Shown: one piece after another, positions 54,379 to 64,000 of the stretch
How positions within the stretch are numbered: position 1 is the stretch's first letter
Layout of the letters: each line of letters begins with the position of its first letter
Program-made: the position numbers and the translations under genes
The notes under the pieces: generated by a model
Seen by the model: the letters and a program-made list of their open reading frames with translations, nothing else
The model's database searches: none
Told to the model about the DNA's origin: nothing
Source: Paramacrobiotus metropolitanus
Lineage: Eukaryota > Tardigrada > Eutardigrada > Parachela > Macrobiotidae
NCBI RefSeq assembly: GCF_019649055.1
Contig: NW_026570337.1
Location: 349,657 to 413,656 of the forward strand
Direction of reading: 5' to 3'
Length of the DNA stretch: 64,000 nucleotides

Positions 54379-57300
54379 ATGGGCCAAACTCAAAGCGCCT
54401 TGGCCAAGGTGATGCCTTACACCAGCCATGAGCAACTCCAACGGAGATTGCTCAGTCCTATGGACAGGCGCCAGCAAAATGATTACGCCAAGCCTCGTGG
54501 GAAGAACTACGCCACGCGCCAACCAACGGGGCCTTACGGGCTTCGTAGCGCCAGGCCAACCAGTTCTGACCCGGACGAGCCAAACTCGGCCGGCTCTACG
54601 AGTTCGGTCGAGGCCAGGGCCAGGCGGGGCAAACAAATCCTGCCGGCCGACCTGAGACCAGCGACGAGTCTGGACGCCACCCGACGACACATTCCAGGAG
54701 GCATCCGACGAGTTGTCCGAGGCCAACCAGCCTCAGGACAGCCAACCTGGTGCCGATAGGAGGCATCCGACGAGTTGTCCGAGGCCAACCAGCCTCAGGA
54801 CAGCCAACCTGGTGCCGATAGAACGGCCCAGGCTAACAGTGTCCCCGACTTGGCACAACAACCGGCCATACCTGGTCGGGCCAAGTCCAACTTGAGGCGC
54901 CAACAGCGGCCACAAGTGAGGACAAGACACGCATTGATGGACCAGGGCCAAACGACTTGGCCCGGTCCAACCTTGACGTCCAGGGTCTGATAACACGTCC
55001 AACCCTATCGGGCTCGGACCAGATCCAACCTGAGGCACCAACGGTGGCCAAAGGTGGACGCAAGGCAAAGGGCCAAGCCAAAAAGGCTGGTCCAAAGGCA
55101 CATGACCAGGGCCAACAGCCCGTGAGTCAATCGCCAATCATGTTTGAAGTCGATGGCTCAACCCATACAACGCCATCGCCGACCAATGACGTCATCGGCG
55201 CGTCTGGCCCGTCCAAACCGGACCAAGAGCCAGTGGCCTGGCACAATTAAACAGGGCCACAGCCAGGATGGACCTGTCGGCCACCTGGGACATAAACAGC
55301 GCCAGCGTCACCCCGCCAAAGCTGATCCAGGCAACCCGGCCCGAGGAGATCGACGAAGTCGACCAACTTCGGACCACAGTACGGGACCTGACCAAACAGC
55401 TGGCGGACATAGCCGAGGCCGCCCTAGCATCCGAACGTTGGATGCAGGACGAAGTCTCCAAGCACAAAGACCTTGCGGTCCAATCGGACGCAGAGGCTAA
55501 ACGTGTCTCGGCCATACTGGCCCAGACCCAACTTGAGCTAACCCAGCTCAAGTTGTCACCATGTCCCAATGCTGAGCGAGACCAGCTCGGCAGGACAATC
55601 CACAGCCTAGAAATGGCTGTGGCGGGACTCGAAGCACTGCTCACCTCTACGAGGACTGAGCTGGCCAAAGCCAAGGATGACTTGACTGCGGCCCGGACCA
55701 CTATAGACGAAACCGATTCAGAGGCGGACCGCCTCTTGAACGAAAATGAGCGTCTTACAGACGACATGGCCAACCTGCAGGACGAAATCAACCGCCTGCG
55801 GAACGGCTATAACCTTCTTTATGAGAGCCACCAAAATCTCATGAAGACAATTCAACAAGGAGGACTGTTGAGCCAAACGGTTCAACAGAAGGAGGCACAG
55901 AACGTGCAACTCCAGCAACAGATCGTTGCCCTCCAGAGCCAGCTCACGACCGAATCAACCATTCGGGTCCAACTTGAGCAGAACAGCGCCATTGGACACC
56001 AAAACTTTGTCCAACTGGAGCAGGCCTTCAACCAAGCCAAACAGGTGATCCAGGGCCAGCACGACCGGATCATCACCTTGGAGGCCAATAACGCCGGCCT
56101 GGTCAAAGACTACCAGGCGGCCACCCAAAGAATAACTGAACTTAACGAGGACCTGGAAAGGCTAAGCACGGAAAACGCCTGCTTAGACGCGGAGAAATCA
56201 CATCTCGAGAACTTACATTCTGAGATGTCCGCGGAACCACCATCCTAGCACACCTTTCCGGACTCGGATACACAACGTCGACAAGAAAAAGTCGACGAGG
56301 CTTTGCGGCAGGGCCAACGCTTCTACCGAGAGCCAGTGTATCACCAGAAGAACTACCATGTTAACATGGCTGTGGAAGGACCATCGGTTGGACATCCCCC
56401 AACGGGGCCAACCATACCACGCCTCCCAGCCCGGAGGACCGCGGAACATCAATGGCGACAGTAACGCTGCCGCCACCACCAGTCCCGGTCACCGCATCAG
56501 CCACTATTGGTCCAACGACCATAGTGACACCTGCAACGCAAACTCATCCGTCCGCGTCAAGCGGGCCAGGCAATACCCAGCCACAGCTACTTTGGGTCAA
56601 GGCCACAGTATCCGTCCTTGTATCCGTCCATATTCCCGAACATGGACTTCAGTTTTAGTCCACATCCGGCCACAAGCCAGGCTCACACCAGTGGTATGGA
56701 TCCAAACCGGACCAACCCGCTTTGCCCAATGTTCGGGCCACCAACCACACAAGGACAGATGGGAGGCCAAAGTGGTACACCAACGGTGCAACAACCACTA
56801 GTAGGCCAACTAAGCCTATTTGGCCCTCCTATCTCGGCGGCAGCCCAAACGGGCCAAGCTCAGCCGCAGATGGGCCAAACCACGCCCACGGGCCAAAACG
56901 TGCCCAACCCACCAGGCATACCGCCAACAGCGGCCATGCCACCAGGACCAGCAGCCCAACCAGGCCAGGGCCAAAATGCGCCCATGTTGGTCCAGCTCCC
57001 GAATGGAGCATACGCATGGATGGCGTCCAACGGGGCCATCCAGCTTATACCGGGACAGCCAATGTTGGCTCAACCCCAGCAGGTGCCGCAGATACCACTG
57101 CAGCTAACACCTGCCCCATCACCACCGGTCAGTCCAGCTCTCTCAACCAGAGAGCAAATTAAGGAAATGGCCCAAGAGATGGGTAAAGCCACCGCGAGAG
57201 CTCAAGTCCGCACCGTGTTGCCAAAGTTTGACGGCAACAAAACAATGGTGAAAGGATGGCTTGCACAGGTCCGACGGATTTGTAAGCAGTCGTCTGATCT

Positions 57301-58340
57301 GAACAAACCAGATCCGGACTTCATGAGCCGCATTTACATGGCCCTATCGGACCCTGTAAAAGAATGGTACACTGGCCAAGCCAATCGTGAAGACGAAGAC
57401 GGCTGGACAGTGGAAGAGTGGCTCCAGAAATTCGCCACTCGCTACGGCGACGACAATCAGCAGGCCACTGCCATGGGGGAAATTACACACCGGTGTTATC
57501 AACACGGGTTCGAAACCCCAGAGCAGTACTACGACGCCATGCTGACACTCCAGACGCGTGCTGGCTTGGATGACACAATGACCCTTCACTTCTTGAGAGA
57601 GAGAATGTGAAAGAGCCAGAACTACGCCGCGCTCTGGACATCCGGATACCGAAGTCACCGGCAGATTTCCGGGACTATGTCCGGCAATATACCATGGGAA
57701 AGCCGGAGTACGAGGGAAGGACGGGCCGCGGATCAATCATCCGTATGGCCACACAAACGCCACTAGCCCAAGTCGTACCACAACAACCGGCACCCTATCC
57801 TCCGCAAGCGACGCAGGCCCAGATTGAGGCAACATACGCCGCCATCGCGGCCTTGAACTTAGCCTCCCCACAACGTGGGTCTACACCGCCCAACGGCGGT
57901 ACTGGCGGCTATGGCCAGGCCCGAAACCAGGGCAACTATGGCTACAGCCAGGGCAACAGCGGCGGAGGACCAAAGGGCAAGTTCTCCAAGGGCCAAAACG
58001 CCAGCTTCACTGGAAGCCAAGGCAATAGCCCTGGGGGACAGAACCGAAGCCCAGAGGCAACGGAGGCCAGAGTGGCCAACGCCAAACTCTGAGCCCGAAG
58101 AGGCCCGCAGACAAGAGGACATGTACATCGACCGAGTCGAGCGCATGTTCGAACGATGGGCCAAAGATGGAATAATCACTTGCAGCCACTGCCTGTGGGG
58201 AAACCACAACCGAAGGCTGTGGCTATGCAAACAGGCCATACGGCGAAAATCCAAACCGAAAATGGTACTTGATTGGCGAAGCCGTTACACAAAGGCTACC
58301 CTACCGGGTCAGCAAACCCTAACCGCTTCGGCTTAGTGCC
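54379..58340 (+). pseudogene. gag: gag of element 2 (myristoylation start, coiled coil, capsid, zinc knuckle), broken into several frames
   Basis: The first ATG (ACCATGG context) gives MGQTQSALAK, a fit to the N-myristoylation rule (Gly2, Ser6) found on retroviral Gag proteins. A 62-bp tandem duplication at 54,698-54,821 and one-base shifts disturb the polar part that follows. From 55,268 a clean 326-codon frame is almost all coiled coil (DQLRTTVRDLTKQLADI, LQDEINRLRNGYNLLYES, ITELNEDLERLSTENACL). A Pro/Gln-rich linker leads to the capsid-like part from about 57,150 (KFDGNKTMVKGWLAQV, DPVKEWYTGQ, ETPEQYYDAMLTLQ), which changes frame near 57,605. A Gly-rich stretch precedes a variant zinc knuckle, CSHCLWGNHNRRLWLC (spacing 2-4-6, not 2-4-4), near 58,180. 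Confidence 0.75.
54698..54821 (+). repeat. 62-bp exact tandem duplication in gag of element 2
   Basis: Two identical units, 54,698-54,759 and 54,760-54,821, start GAGGCATCCGACGAG and end GGTGCCGATAG. As 62 is not a multiple of three, the duplication changes the frame and brings in a TAG at 54,757. Confidence 0.85.
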
Positions 58341-58653
58341 ACCCAAACAACCCAGACCACAACGTGGTAATGGGGAATGGCAGCCGAAGACAGTCCACCG
58401 GCTCAGGAAATGGGTCCGGTGGCGGCAACTCGCAGAATGGTCCAAAACAGGGATGCCAGACGCCAGCCAATGAAAGGCCAGCGCTCCCACCTATACCGGA
58501 CCAGCTGGTGAAGCCAAATGGTAGCGGAGGCGGCCCCAACCGGGCCAGCCCAACCGCGGGAAACGCTTAAGGTCGGGGAGTATCGGCAACTCACCTGACC
58601 TAAGACCGGAACCTAAACCGCCGGACATAACCCCTGTACAGTCACTAACCCAC

Positions 58654-59640
58654 ATGGATCCCAAACTAACCCACATGGCTCAACAGCCTACTAGCGGATC
58701 CAGGCTTTGCGCCAAACCAGCGCCTAAGCCATCTGGCTCTAAAAATGATGCCAGGCCGACAGTCGTCCAGCTGGCGACCAAGTCGTTTTTCGGAGCCTCA
58801 ACTAACCCTAAGGCCAACCGATCTCCAAAACTCGGAGCCTCAACTAACCCTAAGGCCAACCGAACACGTGGCAAAGCGAGACGTCGCACCACGAACATGA
58901 CGTATCCACAATCGGCGTCAGACACATCCTCCGACAGCGCACCGGAAGGATGGTCCGTACAAGATACGGACAGTGAGGTCCGATCCTTAAAAGATTGGAC
59001 AGCCGAACCTCTTGAGGCGTCAAGTCCCCGCACCTGCTGGCCCCAGACCGGTGGACGACCCCTCGGCACCACACCAACGGTGCGAACTATCAACAGCTCA
59101 CGGACCTTCCTAAACACCAAAAGCATGTTTTCGACCTTACGGGTAGCGGAAACATCACCACAGGAAGAGTCTGTCCAACAGGAGCCTCCATCACCTCAGT
59201 ACGCTCCTGATGATCCAGGACCAGTGTCGCTAATCCCCATTGTACCGGTGATGCGGGAAGTGACAGTTGGTCTCGACGAAAACCGCAAACCGAAAACCGT
59301 CAGAGCATGGACGCACAAAGTCCAAATTGGACCAGTCCACACGCTCGCCATGCTGGACACCGGAGCGGAGACATCCCTCATCAGCCAGCAATTTTGCACC
59401 GCCAATGGCATCAAAATGGAGCCATTAGGACGGAACACCAAAATCCTCGGTGTTGGCGGACAAACCGCCTTCGTGGTCTCCCACTGCTGCACCGTACCGG
59501 TGACACTGCGGGATATAAGAGCCACCACACGTTCTTCGTCCAACCGACGTTAACGGACGTGCACGTACTACTTGGATGTGACTATCTCCACTCCAAGTTT
59601 ACTATCTCAAACCAAACGAAGAAATCGTTTGGGACGCGGT
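58654..59640 (+). pseudogene. Protease region of element 2 pol
   Basis: The aspartic protease motif DTGAETSLIS (codons from about 59,360) and GVGGQTAFVV are in one frame. The end of the domain (TDVHVLLGCDYL) is in the next frame after a shift near 59,525. A 5' stretch repeats the phrase GASTNPKAN twice near 58,795-58,860. Normally the protease would mature Gag and Pol; this copy could not be made as one chain. Confidence 0.7.
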
Positions 59641-60069
59641 AAGTCTATCCCGATACCAGAGGCACGGGACCCGATGATGAAGTGAGAGTTAATCGGCTTG
59701 ATCACCCGACGAGTTCTCCTTCTACCTGCTGGGAATGCCTGGACACCATTGAAAGCCTCATATGGGAGCTGCGCGTCCATAACGCAATCGAGCGTTACAT
59801 GACTCAATTCCGTGCAGGCATACTGTTAAATCACGGGATAGTAAAGACTATCCGATACCAGAGGCACTGGCCAACGGCCGGTGCCTGACAGAGAAATTAA
59901 GGAGAAACTGGCCCAGCGATACAAAACTTGGTTTACGGGGTTAGAAACTTCCTCGAATACCGCGCTGCCGGATCCTTGCCCTAGAAGAGGGCTGGCTTGA
60001 AAAGGCGCACCACTAACGTGGCCGCAGATTGCCGAACAATATGGACCATTCGCCCAAGAACTGGACGAC

Positions 60070-61428
60070 TTGGTCCAAGAAGGAGCTTTATGGGAGGACG
60101 AACGTCTAGCCCTAGTGTGGGAGTACAGAGAGTACCACATGGAAGCTCCGAAAGCACTCCAAAAGATGTGCACGGAACTCTTCGATGACATAATAACACT
60201 TCGAAGACAAGTGGCCCAACATCCTGGCTTAACCGTCAGCATATGGCCAAAGTACGACCTGAGCCTGACTAACGTCAGGACCATACCGGAACCATTGCCG
60301 GAAGCAGCACCGCATATAGCGACAAAAGTGCGCTTCAATGATGGCCCACACCCAGAACAGAGAGGCCATCGAAGGGACACCAGCCAGAACGAGCAGGACC
60401 CTTCATCGGAGGAAGTCCAACTGACTTGTCCTCTATGTGGAGACGGCGTCGAGGCGGTAATACGGGCCATACAAACCCGTTCGGCTCAACGATGGGCAGG
60501 AGGCCGACCAGCCTCGCCACTCCCTAACGGGAGCCGTCCAACCACTTTGGCGGAACCGGACGAACCTGAGAAACAGGAAATCGCAACCGGGACGCCAGAG
60601 ATCCAAAAAGTGGATCTTATGACCACACCGGTACCAACGGTGACCGGCAGGCCGCCAACCTCTAACGAGGACAATGGCGAGCCAAAACCTGAGCAGGACG
60701 ATAAACCCGAGTCTACCGATTCGGACGTCCAAAGCTCAAGCGACTCACCGGACACGGACTCCGATAACCAATCATCGGAGGAGTCAAGTGATGACGAAGA
60801 GGACACAGAAATTCTCCAACTCCGAGCCGAGGCAACGGTAATCCGCAAACTGCGGACCGAACGTCCAACTGACTGCCTTAAGGAGGAGAGAGAAGTTGTC
60901 TTCGTTCATCAGCGGTACACTCTACCAGCCTACTCAACTTGCTGGATTAAGGTCCGGTCCTATCGGACTATGGACCCGGGACGGCCAATCCACTTCAAAT
61001 CGCTGAGACGACCACACCGCTTGGTCTTACCGATCGAAGCAGAGGTCCAAACTCGAAATAGCGAACATGCGTGGATCCAGGTCCAAAACAAGTCCCGACG
61101 CGACCAAATCCTCCGCAAAGGTGCAAAGATTGGCCATATGTACTATAGCGACATTTATGAGCCAGACATCAAGGAGGATGGCGTAGATTGGACCATTCCC
61201 AATGCCGCCTTACCATGGCCAAAAGTGGCAGGGAATAATCCAAACCGGTACCGCACCATTAACGACCATGCTATGGTCCGGGCAACCGTAAAGTGGAACT
61301 CCACCGGAGTCCATCACCCCTCCAAGTTAGCATTGACTTTCCTGTCGACCCAAGACAGAAACTTATGTACCTGGAAGCCAAGACACCAAACGGAGTCTGG
61401 CCATGCTCGACGGACCAGTCCAGCATGA
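60070..61428 (+). pseudogene. Linker region of element 2 pol with a beta-rich domain before RT
   Basis: A 452-codon frame holds an acidic, Ser-rich part (STDSDVQSSSDSPDTDSD) and then a compact domain (VFVHQRYTLPAYSTCWIKV, QVQNKSRRDQILRKGAKIG). This second part resembles in pattern and place the domain ahead of RT in element 1, and in outline the dUTPase-like fold found in some retroelement Pols. That identity is inference. Confidence 0.5.
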
Positions 61429-61619
61429 TGGCACTAGTTTCACCATACTGGTGTCAAACTACTCAAAGAGCCCCACATACCGGAAGAGTTAACATGGGCC
61501 AAGTGAGCCATACGAGGAAATCTCGGACGAAGAATACGCCCGAATTAATTCTCCAAACCGGAGAGGAAGATCCAGAAGTGGGCGTGAAATCGCGCCCACA
61601 TCGCCAACGCACATAATTG

Positions 61620-63010
61620 ATGACCGAGGAGCAGACCGCTCTACTCCGTCAGGACTTATGGGAACTCAGGGCCATATTCCCGACGTCCAAAGCCTTACGG
61701 CGACGTCAAAGTGACCACGTCATAGAAGTTGGCGACGCTGCACCAATCAAAATGAACCCAACCCGAACGAGTTGGAAGGACGAGAGTTCATAAATAAGCA
61801 CGTCCAAGAAATGTTGGACCAAGGCGTGATTGAACCGTCCATGGCAGCGTGGAGTTTCCCAGTGGTCCTCGCTTCAAAGAAAAACGGCGACGGACCATGG
61901 GCACCAGGTTTTGCATAAACCATAAAGCTGAACACGGTGACCAAAAGAACAATTACCATTGCCCAATCCAGACGAACTCCTGGATCAATGCGCAGGAAAC
62001 GCCTACTACGGCAAGGTAGATTGTCAGTCCGATTCTGGCAAATCCTCATGGATCCAGCGTCCATGGACTACACTACCTTCGTGACTCCAGAAGGATGTTC
62101 CGGTTCAAACGCGAATGCCGTTTATGGGCCCACATTCCAAATTGGATGAAATGGATAAGATTATGGCGCAGCCCGAAAGCAAGGCGGCGTCTTCGCATAC
62201 ATCGACGACGTGATATTCTTCGGCAAAACATTCGAGGAATTTAGGAAAGCGTTCAGAAACACGCTTCTCTGCCTCAGAGACGCCGGATTCACGATAAAAA
62301 CCGTCGAAATGCGAGTTTGGAATGGAAAACCCCTACCTTTGGACACATCCTCAGCAAGGACGGTGTCCATACTGATCCTGAGAAGGTAGCGGCCATGGCC
62401 GAGAAGCTACCGCCCAAGACCGAGCGTCAACTTCGCTCGTTTCTTGACTCGCACTATTACCGGAAGTTCATTCAGGGCTACGCCCAGAAGACTTCCAAGA
62501 TGTACGAACCTGCGGAAGGAAAGTTCGGTTAAGAACGACTGGACTGACGCCCACACCGCCGAGTTCAATGAAATCAAAAGGCCCTAACGGAAGCCCCAAT
62601 ATTGGCCAAATTCGATGCAACCAAGCAGACCACCATCGAATGTGATGCGGCGCTGGCATCGGAGTCAGCCAGGACTCGAGGCCAATTGCCTACGCAAGCC
62701 GTGTCCACATGGAGCTGAGAAAAACTACGGCGTGACCGAATGGGAATGCTTAGCCGTAGTGTGGGCCGTCCAAAAGTTTAAACACTACATCGACCATGGG
62801 CCATTCACAGGGACGGACCACAGAGCCCTAACCAATCTGCTCAGATGCGACCTAACCGGCCCGGCATCAACCTCGTCTTACTCGATGGCCCTCGCCTTAG
62901 GGACGGGACATCACCATCGAGTACAAGCCAGGCACATTCTGACAATGCTGACGCTTTGTCCAGATGGCCACTCGAACGGGACGATGACAAAGGCCCACAC
63001 GAAGAGTTGA
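61620..63010 (+). pseudogene. RT and RNase H region of element 2 pol, many frameshifts
   Basis: Pieces in all three frames read in order: LLRQDLWELRAIFPTSKA, IEPSMAAWSFPVVLASKK, FVTPEG, FAYIDDVIFFGKTFEEF (YIDD at 62,198-62,209), FGHILSKDGVHTDPEKVA, RSFLDSHYYRKFI, ECDA, and [17 protein letters not shown] with TDHRAL. All the expected RT and RNase H landmarks are present, but at least eight single-base shifts separate them. Confidence 0.75.
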
Positions 63011-63062
63011 CCAAGTCCTAACTGAGGATTATAAAGACGAGATCCCAGCACGCATCATAAAG

Positions 63063-64000
63063 GTGCGCAGGCTGCAAGTCACGGACGAGGACCCCGCAAC
63101 CGAATGGGATAAGCCTCTCCTTCCCGATTGCAACGCAATTACAGATTGGGATCAATTCAGCACGGCGGACATACGGGTCATCAATGTACCGGCGCCCGCA
63201 CCGGGAGAGCCAGAGCCCGAAGTCCCACCGTGTCCAGAAAAAGTCACGGACCGCACCGCGCAAGAACTGCGACGGATGCAACACCGTGATCCAACTCTGG
63301 CCAAGAAAATCTATGAGTTGGAACATCAAAGCGAACTGGACAAGAGGTCCAAACTACCTGAACATTACCAGATGGACAAAGGTGTGCTCTACCGACTCAC
63401 CGACATCAATGCGAAACTCGAAAGGAGGTTCGTTGTCCCTCTGTTCATGCGGAAAAACATTATCCAGTCCCTCCATGACGGAAAAACAGGGAACCATTTT
63501 GGATACCGCAAGACCATTGAAGCAGCCAAACTCCGGTACTACTGGGACCGCATGAGCTGCGACATACACGACTACATCGACCGATGTCAGACGTGCATTT
63601 TCGGCAAAGTACCGCGGCGAGCTACCTACGGTATGCTGCAGCCGACTGGCTAAGTTGCGCCATGGTACCGCGTCTTCGCCGACTTCAAAGGACCTCTACC
63701 GGTAACACAAACAAAGAAATACCGGTACATTGCTGTGGTGGTCGATCAAATGACGAAGTTCACCATAGCTCGGCCGACCAAGACAAACTCGGCCAAGGAA
63801 TTTGAGAAGTTCTTTGTCGAAGAAGTCGTACTAAAGTACGGCATGCCACATAATGCACTCCGACCGGGGCACGCATTTCACGGCAAAATCTTTCGCCAAA
63901 GTGGCGAAAATCTTCGGCATTGAGCAGACCTTCGGATCCGCTTATCATCCGGAGGGCCAAGGCCAAGTCAGAACGCCAGATGCAAACCATCTGGGACGGA
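63063..64000 (+). pseudogene. Integrase region of element 2 pol, cut by the window edge
   Basis: A 196-codon frame holds the HHCC zinc site (HDGKTGNHFGYRKT, CQTC) and the conserved RRFVVP lead. After a stop near 63,652 the core resumes with VVVDQMTKFTIARP and KYGMPH. The DDE Glu segment (AYHPEGQGQ wording near 63,945) follows in another frame, and the window ends there. Confidence 0.75.

Larger units (their letters stand above)
52984..64000 (+). mobile_element. Second Ty3/gypsy-like LTR retrotransposon, degenerate, open at the right edge (element 2)
   Basis: It starts with a 381-bp LTR and a primer site, followed by a leader with tandem repeats, gag, protease, linker domain, RT, RNase H and integrase. 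It leaves the window inside the integrase core, so the 3' LTR is not seen. The frame changes many times by single bases. The domain order and the primer-site bases match element 1, yet the sequences are quite different. The plus strand is rich in CCAA words. It is inserted into the hAT MITE. Confidence 0.85.

Noticed and set aside
1-64000. CRISPR arrays, bacterial operons or ribosome-binding sites
   Set aside because: Introns, LTR elements and animal gene families show the DNA is eukaryotic. No evenly spaced direct repeats with unique spacers were found.

Overview
The window is eukaryotic and animal. Genes are split by GT-AG introns, several of them only 64-70 bp. Recognisable animal families include a BTB-BACK-Kelch protein, a PEA3-type ETS factor, an astacin protease, a secreted Ig-like protein and kinase-like proteins. 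The many transposons are of metazoan invertebrate type. I lean towards a small-genome ecdysozoan such as a tardigrade, but that is an impression and not proven here.

Region by region. At 23-124 (-) lies the first coding exon of a secreted protein that runs off the left edge. At 2.1-2.9 kb (-) is the 3' end of a non-LTR retrotransposon. At 3.3-7.4 kb is a complete two-gene PIF/Harbinger transposon: matching 34-bp terminal inverted repeats, a frameshifted transposase (+) and an intact Myb/SANT-like partner gene (-). The partner's intron carries an 872-bp hAT-type MITE with a perfect 8-bp target duplication. A six-exon Kelch gene (+) follows at 7.7-10.6 kb, then four tRNA-derived SINE-like repeats (-) at 11.1-12.4 kb. 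A small secreted protein gene (+, 12.7-13.4 kb) converges on an ETV1/4/5-like ETS gene (-, 14.0-18.4 kb). The large ETS intron holds a piggyBac-like MITE and a second MITE. A secreted Ig-like gene (-) is at 22.0-23.0 kb, a 619-bp palindromic element at 24.3-24.9 kb, and an astacin gene (+) with one apparent frameshift at 25.8-27.8 kb.

From 29,575 to 45,744 sits a 16.2-kb Ty3/gypsy-like LTR retrotransposon. Its two 427-bp LTRs differ at one base and it has a 4-bp target duplication. It has gag (coiled coil, capsid region, zinc knuckle), a textbook -1 frameshift signal at the gag stop, and pol (protease, RT, RNase H, integrase). About 5 kb follows pol where an envelope gene would be expected. 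No signal peptide or membrane segment is seen there. Instead this 3' module encodes an AT-hook protein with four internal winged-helix/linker-histone-like repeats, plus a Cys-rich ORF and a charged ORF separated by a single UAG. I consider this module the most novel thing in the window. The whole element, coding or not, is packed with the word CAG on one strand only.

At 47.1-51.3 kb two kinase-like genes lie head to head. The minus-strand copy is intact but lacks the DFG aspartate. The plus-strand copy shares that loss and is broken by a palindromic insertion and frameshifts. Next come a remnant of the 2.1-2.9 kb LINE family and a second copy of the hAT MITE. That MITE is interrupted at 52,984 by a second gypsy-like element, which is degenerate, has a Gag starting with a myristoylation-type MGQTQS, and continues past the right edge.

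Reading frames in both LTR elements and the astacin are broken by single-base shifts, although the first LTR element looks very young. Base-level assembly errors are therefore a serious alternative to real decay.
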